The notes beneath the pieces were generated by a model. It did not search any database. It saw only the letters and a program-made list of their open reading frames with translations, and had not been told where the DNA came from. Of a stretch of 64,000 nucleotides of DNA, positions 7,336 through 16,995 are shown one piece after another. The stretch is from DASUXY01 sp036377675 (GTDB taxonomy: Bacteria; Bacillota; Bacilli; Bacillales; Amphibacillaceae): NCBI GenBank assembly GCA_036377675.1, contig DASUXY010000017.1, positions 67,152 to 131,151 of the forward strand. Direction: 5' to 3'. Positions within the stretch are counted from its first letter, which is position 1; every line of letters begins with the position of its first letter. Both the position numbers and the translations under genes were made by a program.

Positions 7336-8208
7336 TCACATAAATAATGTAAGCAAATGGTCGACTTCTAAGTTTAAAAATGTACGTTTTACCTGTTCAT
7401 AGTCAAACTTCCATCGAGCGTCCTCTAAAGAGCAACAAACAGGTACATCACATTTAATCGCTGCTAATTGTCGAGAAACATTTAGCATAGACAGATGTGT
7501 ATTTATTTTCGTCTGAATTCCTTTTGGGAGTTGATCAAGCTTTGTTAACATTTGTTCAACTGTTCCATACTCTTTTAAAAGTTTTACAGCTGTTTTTTCC
7601 CCAATTCCTCGAACACCAGGATAATTATCCGCCGAATCCCCCATTAATCCTTTCAAATCGATCCATTGATGCGGATAAATACTTGTTTTTTCAAAGAAAT
7701 TTGTCATAGTAAAAACATCGTAGTTGCCTATTCCTTTCTTCATAAGAGCTACGCTAGTTTGATCCGTTACAAGTTGTAAAAGATCGTGATCGCCTGTTAA
7801 TACGATCACTTCATGTTTAACACCATATTGACAGGCGAGCGTTCCAATGCAATCGTCAGCCTCGTAATTTTCTAAGCCAATATTCGGTATGTTAAAAGCT
7901 GCAACAACTTCTTTTACGAGATCAAATTGAGGGACCAATTGTTCAGGTGGAGCTGACCGATCGGCTTTGTACTCTTCATAAATATCTTTTCGAAAGGTCT
8001 GACTACCCATATCCCAACAACAAATAATGTGCGTCGGTGCAAATGTTTGAACAGCATCCGAAAAATAACGTAAAAATTGAAAAATACCGTTCGTCGGCAC
8101 GCCGTTACGAGTTTCCATAAACTGTTCACGATAAGCTGTCGAATAATACCCCCTAAATAATAAAGCCATACCATCTACTAATAATATTTTATGTTGTTCC
8201 ATAATCAT
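7336..8208 (-). CDS. ypcP: 5'-3' exonuclease, YpcP-like (PolI exonuclease domain)
   Basis: A 290-residue stand-alone homologue of the N-terminal nuclease of DNA polymerase I. The acidic metal-binding residues of the FEN/PIN fold appear in LLVDGMALLFR, YEADDCIGTLA, LTGDHDLLQL and GLMGDSADNYPGVRGIGEKTA. The last also contains the helix-hairpin-helix. Such enzymes remove RNA primers or flaps. A TTG at 8229 directly after the dynA stop is possible, but AAAAGGA six bases before ATG 8208 favours the shorter form. It follows dynA closely, so the two are probably co-transcribed. Confidence 0.9.
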   Translation of the reverse strand: MIMEQHKILLVDGMALLFRGYYSTAYREQFMETRNGVPTNGIFQFLRYFSDAVQTFAPTHIICCWDMGSQTFRKDIYEEYKADRSAPPEQLVPQFDLVKEVVAAFNIPNIGLENYEADDCIGTLACQYGVKHEVIVLTGDHDLLQLVTDQTSVALMKKGIGNYDVFTMTNFFEKTSIYPHQWIDLKGLMGDSADNYPGVRGIGEKTAVKLLKEYGTVEQMLTKLDQLPKGIQTKINTHLSMLNVSRQLAAIKCDVPVCCSLEDARWKFDYEQVKRTFLNLEVDHLLTLFM

Positions 8209-8229
8209 TGTTCGTCCTTTTCCATTCAA

Positions 8230-11200
8230 TCACTCATTCATCATTGTCGTTAACACCGTATATTTTTCGTGTAACTCATTCGTATCCACTTGTTCAGACA
8301 TCATCGTTACGTGATGGTCCACATAGAGTGATTTTTCTTTAAGCAACTGTTGTTGCCTATTTAAAACGATTTCTTCCCATTGTTTGAAATAAACATCCTT
8401 CATCCGAACTGCCATCTCTGCAATGTATTCTTCAATAAAAGGTAGGAGTATTTCATAAATATGTTCTTTCATCTGTTCTCTTTCTTGATTTACGAAAAAG
8501 GCCTTTGTCCCTTTATATGTTGCTAGAACATGTTCAAACGGTTTCTCCGTCAAATGCTGAAAAGCTTGATCATATTCCGGTGTTTGCAAGTCTAATTGAA
8601 TCGAACTAGGCATAATAAATTTTGTATTGATCGCTTGAATGTTTTTACGCACATCAGCGTCTACTTCTTCCATGAGTTCACGCAAGTAATTTTCTATGCG
8701 TAGAGAAACAGCACGAATTTCTTGTAGTAACTCTTGACTAGAGTAATTGAATAACTTTTTAAGAGCACGGCGTAATTGCGGCATCGCTTTTCTACTAGAT
8801 TCAGTAATTGTTGTTGGATTGAATGTATCTTTAAAAAAGTCATGAAAACGAATCGACAATCTCTCGACTACATAGTGGAGCTGTCGCTTCATGCGATGTT
8901 CAATCCGTTCCTCAAATAAATGAGGGTCAATCGCTTTTATAATCTCTTCTAAATGTTGTTGTTCACGGAACAATTTCTCTTTGAATGTATCTTTTTCTTG
9001 CTCATTTAAATGGACGGTTTCAATGAAGCTTTTTAATGATTGTTTCGTGCGATTGATTTCAAAAAGAGCTGACTCAATCATTAAAGAATCTAAATCATCT
9101 TCGATAAACGAAGTGAAAGACCGTTCAAACTTTTCCATCTGCTCGTTCAGTGGACGGTTTGTTAATTTATCTTCCAAAGACTGTTTACTTGACAATGGAA
9201 ATATTCGTGGAAACCGGATTCCTAAATGTAACAACTGATCTTCTACATAGTTTGTAACAAGATCTAACTCTTGGTTGTTTTCAGCTAAATCACTTGCATT
9301 AATAATAAAAAACATTTTATCGAGTTCAAACGTTTCTTTCACACGACCTAATTGCATGACAAAATCTCGATCTGCTCGTGATAAAGCATGGTTATAATAC
9401 GTCACATAAATGAGAGCATCTGCATATTTAATATAGTCAAAAGCGACATTCGTATGACGAGCATTAACAGAGTCCGCACCTGGAGTATCTACTAATGTAA
9501 TACCTTGGCGAGTTAACGAACAATCATAATATAGATCCATCGCCTCAATATAACATGCTTTCGTTTCATCGGTAATGTATGCTTCAAAATGATCCATTTC
9601 AATGAAGCGCTTTTTACCGAGATGATTGATGCTGGATTCATATCCATTCAGAATAGCTTGTAAAAAGGATCGATAAGTTTTATCAAGCTCGTCGCTTTGT
9701 TGAATTTTCTCTTCCTCAATCCATTGAATAAGCTTTTTCGCGTCTCTTTCTTGCGGCGAAAAGTCTTTCGTAATTTCGACAAGGTCATCGACTAACGTCC
9801 GCTCATCTTTCATATGCATGACGACTGTCCCATGCTTATAATCATCGGTCGGAGGTAAAATCCGATTAATGACTGCAGTTGTTGGGTTTGGTGAAGTAGG
9901 GAGCACTTCATTTCCAATGAGTGCATTGGAAAAAGATGATTTTCCCGCGCTAAAAGCCCCAAATAAGGCAATCGTATACGTCCGATGATTGAGTCGGCTT
10001 TCTTTTTCTTTTAAATCCTCAATCATCGATTGAAATCCAGGCAACGATTCTACTGTTTTAATCGTCCTTTGGATCATCGAAATGACTGTTTCGATGGAAT
10101 ACTTCGGTTGTTTAGTCATTTCATCGAGAGAAGTTTCATCCGTCGTTTGAACGGTCGCTTTTTCACTGTCACAATGTAGTTCGGATGCTTCCTCATATAG
10201 ATGCCCCGGTTGGAATGTAATTTTCAGCTGCTGATCCATATGTTTTCGTCGGTCATCTAATACTACAGGTGGGTCGTTTAGAACGTGAGCTAATGCAGAC
10301 TGTTTCTTTTTTAACATTGACTGCAGTGTGTCGTGTTGTTTTTGTTGACGCAACGATTGTTTTAATTCATTTTTCTCTTGTTGCAAGTCATACTGTTTTT
10401 CGGACAGTTCCTCTGAGATGTGGTGATCGATATGTTCCCAAATCGATTGGGCTACTTGCCTATATCGTTGTTTAATATCTGCACTTACATCATCCGTGTA
10501 ATTCAATACATAGTTCCCGTTTAATTGTGCGCCACGTTTTAATTGTTTCAGCAGATCTTCCTCACGATAGTCGATGCTTATGTTTTGAATTTGTTCGGTG
10601 ATTTCTTGATCCAAAATAGCATATTGTTTGAGAACACCATGAAGCTTATCCCGCAATCTCCATTGAATATTCGTCTCAAACGATTGTTGTAATGATTTGA
10701 AAAAATGACGGAGTCGTTTCTTCTTTTCTGCAGCTGTTTTTCTTTTCGCCCTAAAAAAGCCTACTTTAAAATTATTTTGTTGCGATTCAAGAAATGAAGT
10801 TGCTAAATCTCGTAATTGAGCAGGCATTAAGTAAGCATTTTTTAACGTTTGATTTAATTCATGATGAAATGCTTCTTTTATTTGTTTTGGTCGTTGTTCA
10901 ATTTCCTCTATTTTTTCTACAAGAGTCGTTAATTTTTGTTGATCTTCTTCTGTAAATTGATCATGAGTTGACCATTCGGCGAGCTGTTCATCCGTTATTT
11001 GTTGTAAATATTGTTCATGATTGTGAACAACTTGTTCAACTGCTTCATCTATTCGAATCATCTCGGAAAGCTCATCTGCATTAAAAATTGAAAACAACTT
11101 TTCTTTAATAAGCGGGAATTGATTATGTTCGGCTGAACGATCTATAAGTGAAGAATAAAAGATTCCCCTCGGTGTAACATCCCATTGTTCAAACGTTTGT

Positions 11201-11865
11201 TTAATATTTTGTTCAAACTGTGTAAATGATAATTCTTTCTCATCATGTTTATCAATTTGATTAATAATGACATGATAAGGAATTTTGATCGCTTGCATAT
11301 TTTTTAAAAATTGTAAATTCACTTCTGATTGCACATGATTGTAGTCCATCACGTAAAACATCATATCTACTAAGTGCAATGATGATTCAGTCATTAAACG
11401 ATCAGCATCATCTGCCGCATCGATTCCGGGTGTGTCAAATATCGAACAATTCCTCGGTATAATCGCATCGGATGTACTTAACTCAATCCGTGAAATTGTA
11501 TCTTTATCTTGACAATACGCTTTGATCATATCTAGATCATAAGGTTCTTTATATTCAATCGGCTCTTCGTGACGAAAAAATACACGTGCTACCCCATCAC
11601 CAGAAGTAATTTTTACAATATTCGCACTCGTCGGTATCGGACTTTTTGGTAAAATTTCTGTTTCAAGTAAAGCATTAATCATCGAAGATTTCCCAGCTGA
11701 AAAATGTCCAGCGAAACTGACTACAAATTGTCCATTTTTGAACTTCTCATAAAGGTCTAAAATTTTTTGGGCATTTTGTTCATCCCCATGTTCAAGCAGC
11801 AAATCGTATACGTTGATCAGAAGATTCTCATCAACCGTCGAATGTTTTACTTTGGTTACACCCAC
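8230..11865 (-). CDS. dynA: Two-headed bacterial dynamin DynA
   Basis: A 1211-residue fusion of two dynamin units. Each has a P-loop (GHFSAGKSSM near residue 55; GAFSAGKSSF near residue 600), a DTPG motif (FDTPGIDAADD; VDTPGADS) and a G4-type N-x-x-D or similar element (INQID; INASD). Long helical stalk regions follow each head. Size and layout match B. subtilis DynA/YpbR (about 1190 residues), which tethers and fuses membranes and helps surveillance against pore-forming agents and phage. GTG 11865, nine bases after GGGGAGGGG, is preferred over TTG 11871, three bases after it. Confidence 0.93.
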   Translation of the reverse strand: MGVTKVKHSTVDENLLINVYDLLLEHGDEQNAQKILDLYEKFKNGQFVVSFAGHFSAGKSSMINALLETEILPKSPIPTSANIVKITSGDGVARVFFRHEEPIEYKEPYDLDMIKAYCQDKDTISRIELSTSDAIIPRNCSIFDTPGIDAADDADRLMTESSLHLVDMMFYVMDYNHVQSEVNLQFLKNMQAIKIPYHVIINQIDKHDEKELSFTQFEQNIKQTFEQWDVTPRGIFYSSLIDRSAEHNQFPLIKEKLFSIFNADELSEMIRIDEAVEQVVHNHEQYLQQITDEQLAEWSTHDQFTEEDQQKLTTLVEKIEEIEQRPKQIKEAFHHELNQTLKNAYLMPAQLRDLATSFLESQQNNFKVGFFRAKRKTAAEKKKRLRHFFKSLQQSFETNIQWRLRDKLHGVLKQYAILDQEITEQIQNISIDYREEDLLKQLKRGAQLNGNYVLNYTDDVSADIKQRYRQVAQSIWEHIDHHISEELSEKQYDLQQEKNELKQSLRQQKQHDTLQSMLKKKQSALAHVLNDPPVVLDDRRKHMDQQLKITFQPGHLYEEASELHCDSEKATVQTTDETSLDEMTKQPKYSIETVISMIQRTIKTVESLPGFQSMIEDLKEKESRLNHRTYTIALFGAFSAGKSSFSNALIGNEVLPTSPNPTTAVINRILPPTDDYKHGTVVMHMKDERTLVDDLVEITKDFSPQERDAKKLIQWIEEEKIQQSDELDKTYRSFLQAILNGYESSINHLGKKRFIEMDHFEAYITDETKACYIEAMDLYYDCSLTRQGITLVDTPGADSVNARHTNVAFDYIKYADALIYVTYYNHALSRADRDFVMQLGRVKETFELDKMFFIINASDLAENNQELDLVTNYVEDQLLHLGIRFPRIFPLSSKQSLEDKLTNRPLNEQMEKFERSFTSFIEDDLDSLMIESALFEINRTKQSLKSFIETVHLNEQEKDTFKEKLFREQQHLEEIIKAIDPHLFEERIEHRMKRQLHYVVERLSIRFHDFFKDTFNPTTITESSRKAMPQLRRALKKLFNYSSQELLQEIRAVSLRIENYLRELMEEVDADVRKNIQAINTKFIMPSSIQLDLQTPEYDQAFQHLTEKPFEHVLATYKGTKAFFVNQEREQMKEHIYEILLPFIEEYIAEMAVRMKDVYFKQWEEIVLNRQQQLLKEKSLYVDHHVTMMSEQVDTNELHEKYTVLTTMMNE

Positions 11866-12001
11866 GTGCAAAAACCCCTCCCCAAAAAGACAATGCTAAA
11901 CACCATTATACGTAAATAGATTCATTTCTACAACATGTTCAAACATCATTACCCTACGAGAACGTGAATTTACCTTAATAATCAAATGGGCTGAAAATGA
12001 C

Positions 12002-12032
12002 AAAAACCAACCACACTCGGGTTGGTTTTTTT
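12002..12032 (-). terminator. Terminator after the flavin reductase gene
   Basis: AAAACCAACC / GGTTGGTTTT pair around a short loop, with A and T runs outside on both sides. It starts about ten bases past the flavin reductase stop. Confidence 0.7.
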
Positions 12033-12042
12033 AAATGGCTAT

Positions 12043-12510
12043 TTATTCAGAACGGAGCTTTCGATACCTGCCACCATAGTATAAAATTGGCGCTCCTTCA
12101 TTTACTTCCAAATCAGTCACTTCAGCTATGAAAATGAGATGGTCACCGGCTTCGACCGTTTCCTTTACTTTACAAGAAACTGTCGCTAAGGCTCCTTTAA
12201 GAACGGGGACCCCTCCGAGCGTTGTGAAAGGTATTGGCTCGTCACTTTCCTTTTGTTTAGCAAAAACCATCGAATAATCTTGCTGATCTGCTGACAATAT
12301 ACTGACCCCGAATTCTTTCGTCTTCTGTAATGTTGTGTACATTCGCGCTTGGTTTCCAATCGAGACAGCGATGAGTTTTGGATCTAGAGATACTGACATA
12401 AATGCATTAACAGTCATCCCCATCGTCTCTCCTTCATGCTCAGTCGTTACAACTGTAATTCCTGTTGCAAACTTTCCCATTGCATTACGAAACTGACGTT
12501 CATCGATCAT
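12043..12510 (-). CDS. Flavin reductase family protein
   Basis: A 155-residue FMN-binding split-barrel protein of the flavin reductase-like family (HpaC/StyB type). The N-terminal FRNAMGKFATGITVVTT, the internal NAFMSVSLDPKLIAVSI and the C-terminal FIAEVTDL / LYYGGRYR are characteristic. These enzymes use NAD(P)H to reduce free flavin for a partner monooxygenase. No monooxygenase lies nearby, so the physiological partner is unknown. GGGAGG precedes ATG. It is monocistronic, between the carboxylase operon terminator and its own. Confidence 0.85.
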   Translation of the reverse strand: MIDERQFRNAMGKFATGITVVTTEHEGETMGMTVNAFMSVSLDPKLIAVSIGNQARMYTTLQKTKEFGVSILSADQQDYSMVFAKQKESDEPIPFTTLGGVPVLKGALATVSCKVKETVEAGDHLIFIAEVTDLEVNEGAPILYYGGRYRKLRSE

Positions 12511-12865
12511 GAAAGTTCCTCCCTATTAATACATGTATAAATACCCTATAAGATTTAGATTATCATGTAAATTAAAAAAGTTAAATAAACATGCTCTTTA
12601 GTTTACATAATATAATTATAGTTAAGCTTTTAAACTACCTTTGCCAATCTTAGTATATGTAGTTGATTATTCAATCGTTAGTTGAACATCTTATAAAAAG
12701 GAACTGTCCTAAAAGGATAAAACGTAAGTTAAATGCGTGAAAAGAAAATAAAAATCCAAACCATTGATTGATCAATGGTTTGGATTTCTTAGGTCGCCAT
12801 CTAAAGTTAAGAATAGACTTATTAGACAACCCCTTTTTCGCGTAGTAACGGTGACATCAAATCCT
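12511..12865. other. Intergenic region upstream of the flavin reductase
   Basis: These 355 bases hold the terminator of the carboxylase operon (12752-12787) and AT-rich sequence that must carry the flavin reductase promoter. No gene or repeat was recognised. Frames extending in from 12981 are out-of-frame shadows of the carboxylase gene. Confidence 0.5.
12752..12787 (-). terminator. Terminator of the acyl-CoA carboxylase operon
   Basis: A perfect 16-base-pair stem (AAATCCAAACCATTGA and its complement) closes on a TTGA loop. On the minus strand TTTTTATTTTC follows. Confidence 0.88.
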
Positions 12866-14401
12866 TTAAACAGGATAGACGCCATGCTTCCGTTCTGTAA
12901 AGACGACATTTTTTGATTCATACGTGGCATAGCGCTTGATGAGTTCTTCACGTAAGTTTTCAGGGTTAATAATTGCATCAATGACCATTTCTGATGCTAA
13001 ACGATAAATGTCGATATCATCTTTATACTCGTCTTGTTTTTGTTTAATAAATGGAATGCGCTCTTCTTCTGGGAGTTTTGCTATTTTGTTTGCATGTACT
13101 GCATTCACTGCAGCTTCAGGACCCATAACAGCGATTTGGGCAGTTGGTAAAGCAAGACAACAGTCTGGTTCAAAAGCTGGTCCTGCCATAGCATAAAGAC
13201 CTGCACCGTAAGCTTTACGAACGATGACTGAAATTTTAGGAACAGTTGCTTCACTCATCATCGCAAGCATCTTTGCACCGTGACGAATAATTCCCTCTCT
13301 TTCTACTTTTGTTCCAATCATAAATCCTGGTACATCAACTAAAAATAATAATGGAATGTTAAAAGCATCGCACAGCTGAATAAATTTAGCTGCTTTATCA
13401 GCAGAATCTGGAAATAATACTCCACCTTTGACACGTGGTTGGTTCGCAATAATTCCAACGACATTCCCATCCATTCTAGCTAATCCAGTAATGAGTTCCG
13501 GTGCAAATTTCTTTTTTACCTCGCAAAAACTATTTTCATCGATGAGTTGGTCAATCAATTCGTACATATTAAATGGAGCATTTTGGTTCTCTGGAATAAG
13601 TTTAGTAATCGTTTTCTCTTGGTGCTTCACTGGTTTCGGTTCGAGCGTTTTTGGCTTTTCTCTAAAATTTGCTGGAAAGTAGTTTAAATATGTTCGGGCG
13701 TATTCAATCGCTTCTTCTTCTGTCGATACGAGTACATCTCCGCACCCCGAGACAGAACAATGCATGTTAGCGCCACCCATTTCTTCGAGAGTTACTTCTT
13801 CACCGATTACTTTTTCCGCCATTCGTGGGGAGCCTAAATACATCGAAGCATTCCCATCAACCATAACGACGATATCACAAAATGCTGGTATGTATGCCCC
13901 ACCTGCAGCAGATGGTCCAAATAACAAACAAATTTGTGGAACGCGACCCGATAGCTTGATTTGATTATGGAAAATGCGTCCAGCTCCACGGCGTCCAGGG
14001 AACATTTCAATTTGATCGGTAATTCGCGCACCGGCAGAATCGACGAGATATAAAATTGGGATTTCTAACCGCATCGCCGTTTCTTGAATACGAATTATTT
14101 TTTCAACGGTTCGCTTTCCCCAAGAACCCGCTTTTACCGTGGAGTCATTTGCCATAACACAAACATTTTGACCATTGATTTTTCCAATTCCTGTTACGAC
14201 ACCATCAGATGGTAATGAATCGTCTATGCAGTTTGCAAAAAAAGCATCTTCTATGTCGATATCATCATCAAACAAATACTCAAGTCTTTTTCGAACAAAC
14301 AGTTTACCCCTTTTTTCATTTTGTAAGTGGTATTTTTCTTTACCACCTTTTTCAATCGTTTGGATGCGTTTTTGTAATTCATCAATATATGACAATAGCA
14401 A
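12866..14401 (-). CDS. yngE: Acyl-CoA carboxylase carboxyltransferase subunit (YngE/MccB-like)
   Basis: A 511-residue two-lobed crotonase-fold carboxyltransferase. SAGARITDQ, GPSAAGGAY and the later VDVPGFMIG and KAYGAGLYAM motifs mark the acyl-CoA and biotin binding lobes. It would transfer CO2 from the biotinylated carrier to a branched acyl-CoA, by context 3-methylcrotonyl-CoA. Propionyl-CoA carboxylase beta subunits are close relatives and cannot be excluded. It is the last gene of the operon after the enoyl-CoA hydratase, with a 13-base gap. Confidence 0.9.
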   Translation of the reverse strand: MLLSYIDELQKRIQTIEKGGKEKYHLQNEKRGKLFVRKRLEYLFDDDIDIEDAFFANCIDDSLPSDGVVTGIGKINGQNVCVMANDSTVKAGSWGKRTVEKIIRIQETAMRLEIPILYLVDSAGARITDQIEMFPGRRGAGRIFHNQIKLSGRVPQICLLFGPSAAGGAYIPAFCDIVVMVDGNASMYLGSPRMAEKVIGEEVTLEEMGGANMHCSVSGCGDVLVSTEEEAIEYARTYLNYFPANFREKPKTLEPKPVKHQEKTITKLIPENQNAPFNMYELIDQLIDENSFCEVKKKFAPELITGLARMDGNVVGIIANQPRVKGGVLFPDSADKAAKFIQLCDAFNIPLLFLVDVPGFMIGTKVEREGIIRHGAKMLAMMSEATVPKISVIVRKAYGAGLYAMAGPAFEPDCCLALPTAQIAVMGPEAAVNAVHANKIAKLPEEERIPFIKQKQDEYKDDIDIYRLASEMVIDAIINPENLREELIKRYATYESKNVVFTERKHGVYPV

Positions 14402-14414
14402 CTCCTCCAGTCTA

Positions 14415-15197
14415 TTATTTTCCTATATATGTTGGTTGACGTTTTTCTTTAAAAGCGATTAATCCTTCCATACGATCTTTTGTTGGGATCGTTTCTTTAT
14501 AACATAGATGTTCAATAATTAGCCCTGTTTCAAGATCGGTTTCGATGCCTTTATTAATGGATAGCTTTACTTGTTTTAGAGCAAGTGGCCCATTTTTAGC
14601 AATCGCTTTTGCCCAGAGGACAGCTTCATCCATTAGCGATTGACGCTCCGTAATATGTTCTACTAAGCGTAAGTCCAACGCTTCTTGAGCATCGACAGGT
14701 TGTGCCGTATAAATGAGTCGTTTCGCTTGGCCGATACCGATCAGGCGGCTGAGACGCTGTGTTCCACCTGCCCCAGGAATAATTGCCAATGATGTTTCTG
14801 TCAAGCCCATTTTCACGTCATTTGCAGCGATCCGCAAGTCACACGCTAACGCTAACTCCAAGCCACCCCCAAAGGCAACTCCGTTTAAGGCAGCAATGAC
14901 AGGCATCGGCATTTTTTCTATGTTTGAAACCGTTTCACCAATAAAACGAACAGCTTCGACAACTTCCTCATCTGACATGCCTTTCCTTTCTTTTAAATCA
15001 GCTCCTGCACAAAAAGATCTTTCTCCTGTCGCTGTTATTATTGTGCAGTAAATTGAATCATCTGCATTTACTTCTCGGATGACTTTATTTAATTCATCAA
15101 GCATCTGTTTCGATAGGGCGTGATGTGCTGATGGACGGTTTAACGTAATACAGGCGATATTTCGTGCAATCGTTGACCATTCAACAATGGTTGTCAT
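14415..15197 (-). CDS. yngF: Enoyl-CoA hydratase/isomerase, methylglutaconyl-CoA hydratase-like
   Basis: A 260-residue crotonase. The oxyanion-hole residues lie in RSFCAGADLKE and NGVAFGGGLELALACD. The acidic catalytic region is in ETSLAIIPGAGGTQRL. In B. subtilis the orthologue YngF sits in the same leucine-degradation operon. The open frame continues upstream to 15326, but that part has no family similarity. ATG 15197 has GGAGGAGG six bases ahead and starts exactly at the crotonase fold. About 160 untranslated bases separate it from the biotin carrier gene; in B. subtilis the HMG-CoA lyase gene yngG lies there. Confidence 0.9.
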   Translation of the reverse strand: MTTIVEWSTIARNIACITLNRPSAHHALSKQMLDELNKVIREVNADDSIYCTIITATGERSFCAGADLKERKGMSDEEVVEAVRFIGETVSNIEKMPMPVIAALNGVAFGGGLELALACDLRIAANDVKMGLTETSLAIIPGAGGTQRLSRLIGIGQAKRLIYTAQPVDAQEALDLRLVEHITERQSLMDEAVLWAKAIAKNGPLALKQVKLSINKGIETDLETGLIIEHLCYKETIPTKDRMEGLIAFKEKRQPTYIGK

Positions 15198-15358
15198 ACA
15201 TAACCTCCTCCATTTCATTTTCGATATTCGATAAAGGATCAATTCAAACATATATTGTAATCGCTTTGGACTAGACAATAATTGCGGCGACACTGATCGC
15301 GAACATCGGTTTATTGATCTTCGCACAAGTCTGTTTAAAAGAATTGAGCGACAGATCG

Positions 15359-15571
15359 CTAATCGATAATAGCGATGATATCGCCTTCATTCACAAAGTC
15401 ACCTTCTGCTACTTTTATTTCCTTGACTGTTCCTGCTTGTTCACTTGCTATCGGGATTTCCATTTTCATCGATTCTAAAATGACTACATCTTGATCAGCT
15501 TCAATGGATTCTCCCTCATTTACAGTAATTTTCCAGACGTTACCTGCCATACTTGCTTTTACTTCTGTCAT
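15359..15571 (-). CDS. yngHB: Biotin/lipoyl carrier protein of the acyl-CoA carboxylase
   Basis: A 70-residue stand-alone biotinyl domain. The lysine in ESMKMEI (residue 36) is the expected biotin attachment site. The flanking half-motifs (GNVWKITVNEGESI and GTVKEIKVAEGDFV) form the two-fold beta sandwich. It would shuttle carboxybiotin between the upstream biotin carboxylase and the downstream carboxyltransferase. The biotin carboxylase stop lies 13 bases upstream. GGGGGAA precedes ATG. Confidence 0.92.
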   Translation of the reverse strand: MTEVKASMAGNVWKITVNEGESIEADQDVVILESMKMEIPIASEQAGTVKEIKVAEGDFVNEGDIIAIID

Positions 15572-15584
15572 GAGTAATTCCCCC

Positions 15585-16940
15585 TTATTTTTTTGTTGTC
15601 ACTGGTAAATAATATTTTTCCACAAATGATGTTGTCGTTTCTCCACGTATAAATGTATCATCATTCACAATGTCAATAAGCATTGGAATATTTGTTTTAA
15701 TCCCTTCAATTTTGAAGTGTGTAAGCGCCTTTTGTAATCGTTCAATTGTTTCTGAACGATCTTTTCCTGTAACAATTAATTTACTAATCATCGGATCATA
15801 AAATGGTGTTACTTCATATTGGCTCGTTACTGCTGTTTCATTACGAAGATGATCTCCTTTAGGTAAATCAAACGTCGTAATAAAACCAGGGGATGGGAAA
15901 AATGTCTGCGGGTCTTCAGCATAAATTCTTGCTTCGATCGCGTGGCCATTCATCGTTAACTGTTCTTGTTTTACCTGTAATCTTTTACCACTGGCAATGT
16001 GAATTTGCTGTTCGACTAAGTCGATACCAGTGATTTCTTCTGTAACCGGATGTTCAACTTGAATTCTCGTATTCATTTCTAAAAAGTAAAAGTTTTCTTG
16101 TTCATCGACGAGAAACTCAATTGTTCCCGCATTCGAGTACCCAATTGCTTTCGCTGCTCGCACGGCCGTTTCCCCCATTTTCTGTCGCGTCCTGTCAGAA
16201 ATAAAAGGAGAAGGAGCTTCTTCAATCACTTTTTGATTACGACGTTGAATGGAACATTCTCGTTCAAATAAATGGATGACATCACCATGCTCATCTGCGA
16301 GCAGTTGAATTTCAATATGTCTCGTCTTCGTTAATTTCTTTTCCATAAACATCGAACCATCGCCGAAAAATGATTGAGCACGCTTTGAATTGTTTAAAAA
16401 AGCATTTGTTAACTCTTCCTCACTGTTCACAACTTGCATACCGATGCCACCCCCGCCTGCGGATGCTTTTAACATAATCGGATATCCTATTTCATTAGCG
16501 CGTTGACGGGCTTCTTCTACATTTAAGAGAGCATCATCTGTTCCAGGAATAATTGGTACATTAGCTTTTTTCATTGCTTTTCTTGCAGCAATTTTACTAC
16601 CCATTTTTTCCATTACATGGCTATTTGGTCCAATGAAAATTAAATGTGCTTGTTCGCATGCTTTAGCAAACACGCCGCTTTCACTTAAAAACCCATACCC
16701 TGGATGAATCGCATCAACATTTGCCTCTTCGGCAATCGAAATGATTTTTTCTATATTTAAATAACTTTCATTAACCCGTGCTGGGCCTAGTAAATAAGCT
16801 TCATCAGCCATCTGAACAAAAGGTGCTTCTTTGTCGGCTTCTGAATAGACAGCTACTGTTTTAATTCCCATTTTTTTGCATGTTCGAATAATTCGTGCAG
16901 CAATTTCACCACGATTGGCAATTAATATTTTGTTAATCAT
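15585..16940 (-). CDS. yngH: Biotin carboxylase subunit of an acyl-CoA carboxylase
   Basis: A 451-residue ATP-grasp biotin carboxylase. NRGEIAARIIRTCKKMG opens the biotin carboxylase N-terminal domain. KASAGGGGIGM is the glycine-rich ATP loop, and EMNTRIQVEHPVTE is the catalytic strand. It carboxylates the biotin of the small carrier protein. The open frame runs on to 17189 inside the acyl-CoA dehydrogenase gene. ATG 16940, with GGGGAG five bases upstream, starts at the conserved N-terminus and is used. It is distinct from the house-keeping AccC by operon context. Confidence 0.92.
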   Translation of the reverse strand: MINKILIANRGEIAARIIRTCKKMGIKTVAVYSEADKEAPFVQMADEAYLLGPARVNESYLNIEKIISIAEEANVDAIHPGYGFLSESGVFAKACEQAHLIFIGPNSHVMEKMGSKIAARKAMKKANVPIIPGTDDALLNVEEARQRANEIGYPIMLKASAGGGGIGMQVVNSEEELTNAFLNNSKRAQSFFGDGSMFMEKKLTKTRHIEIQLLADEHGDVIHLFERECSIQRRNQKVIEEAPSPFISDRTRQKMGETAVRAAKAIGYSNAGTIEFLVDEQENFYFLEMNTRIQVEHPVTEEITGIDLVEQQIHIASGKRLQVKQEQLTMNGHAIEARIYAEDPQTFFPSPGFITTFDLPKGDHLRNETAVTSQYEVTPFYDPMISKLIVTGKDRSETIERLQKALTHFKIEGIKTNIPMLIDIVNDDTFIRGETTTSFVEKYYLPVTTKK

Positions 16941-16995
16941 AAACTCTCCCCTATTTGTTTTATGATTGACTCTTAATAAAGCGTTTACATTTTTG

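Noticed and set aside
15198..15326. N-terminal extension of the enoyl-CoA hydratase frame
   Set aside because: It has no family similarity, and the strong GGAGGAGG before ATG 15197 marks the real start.
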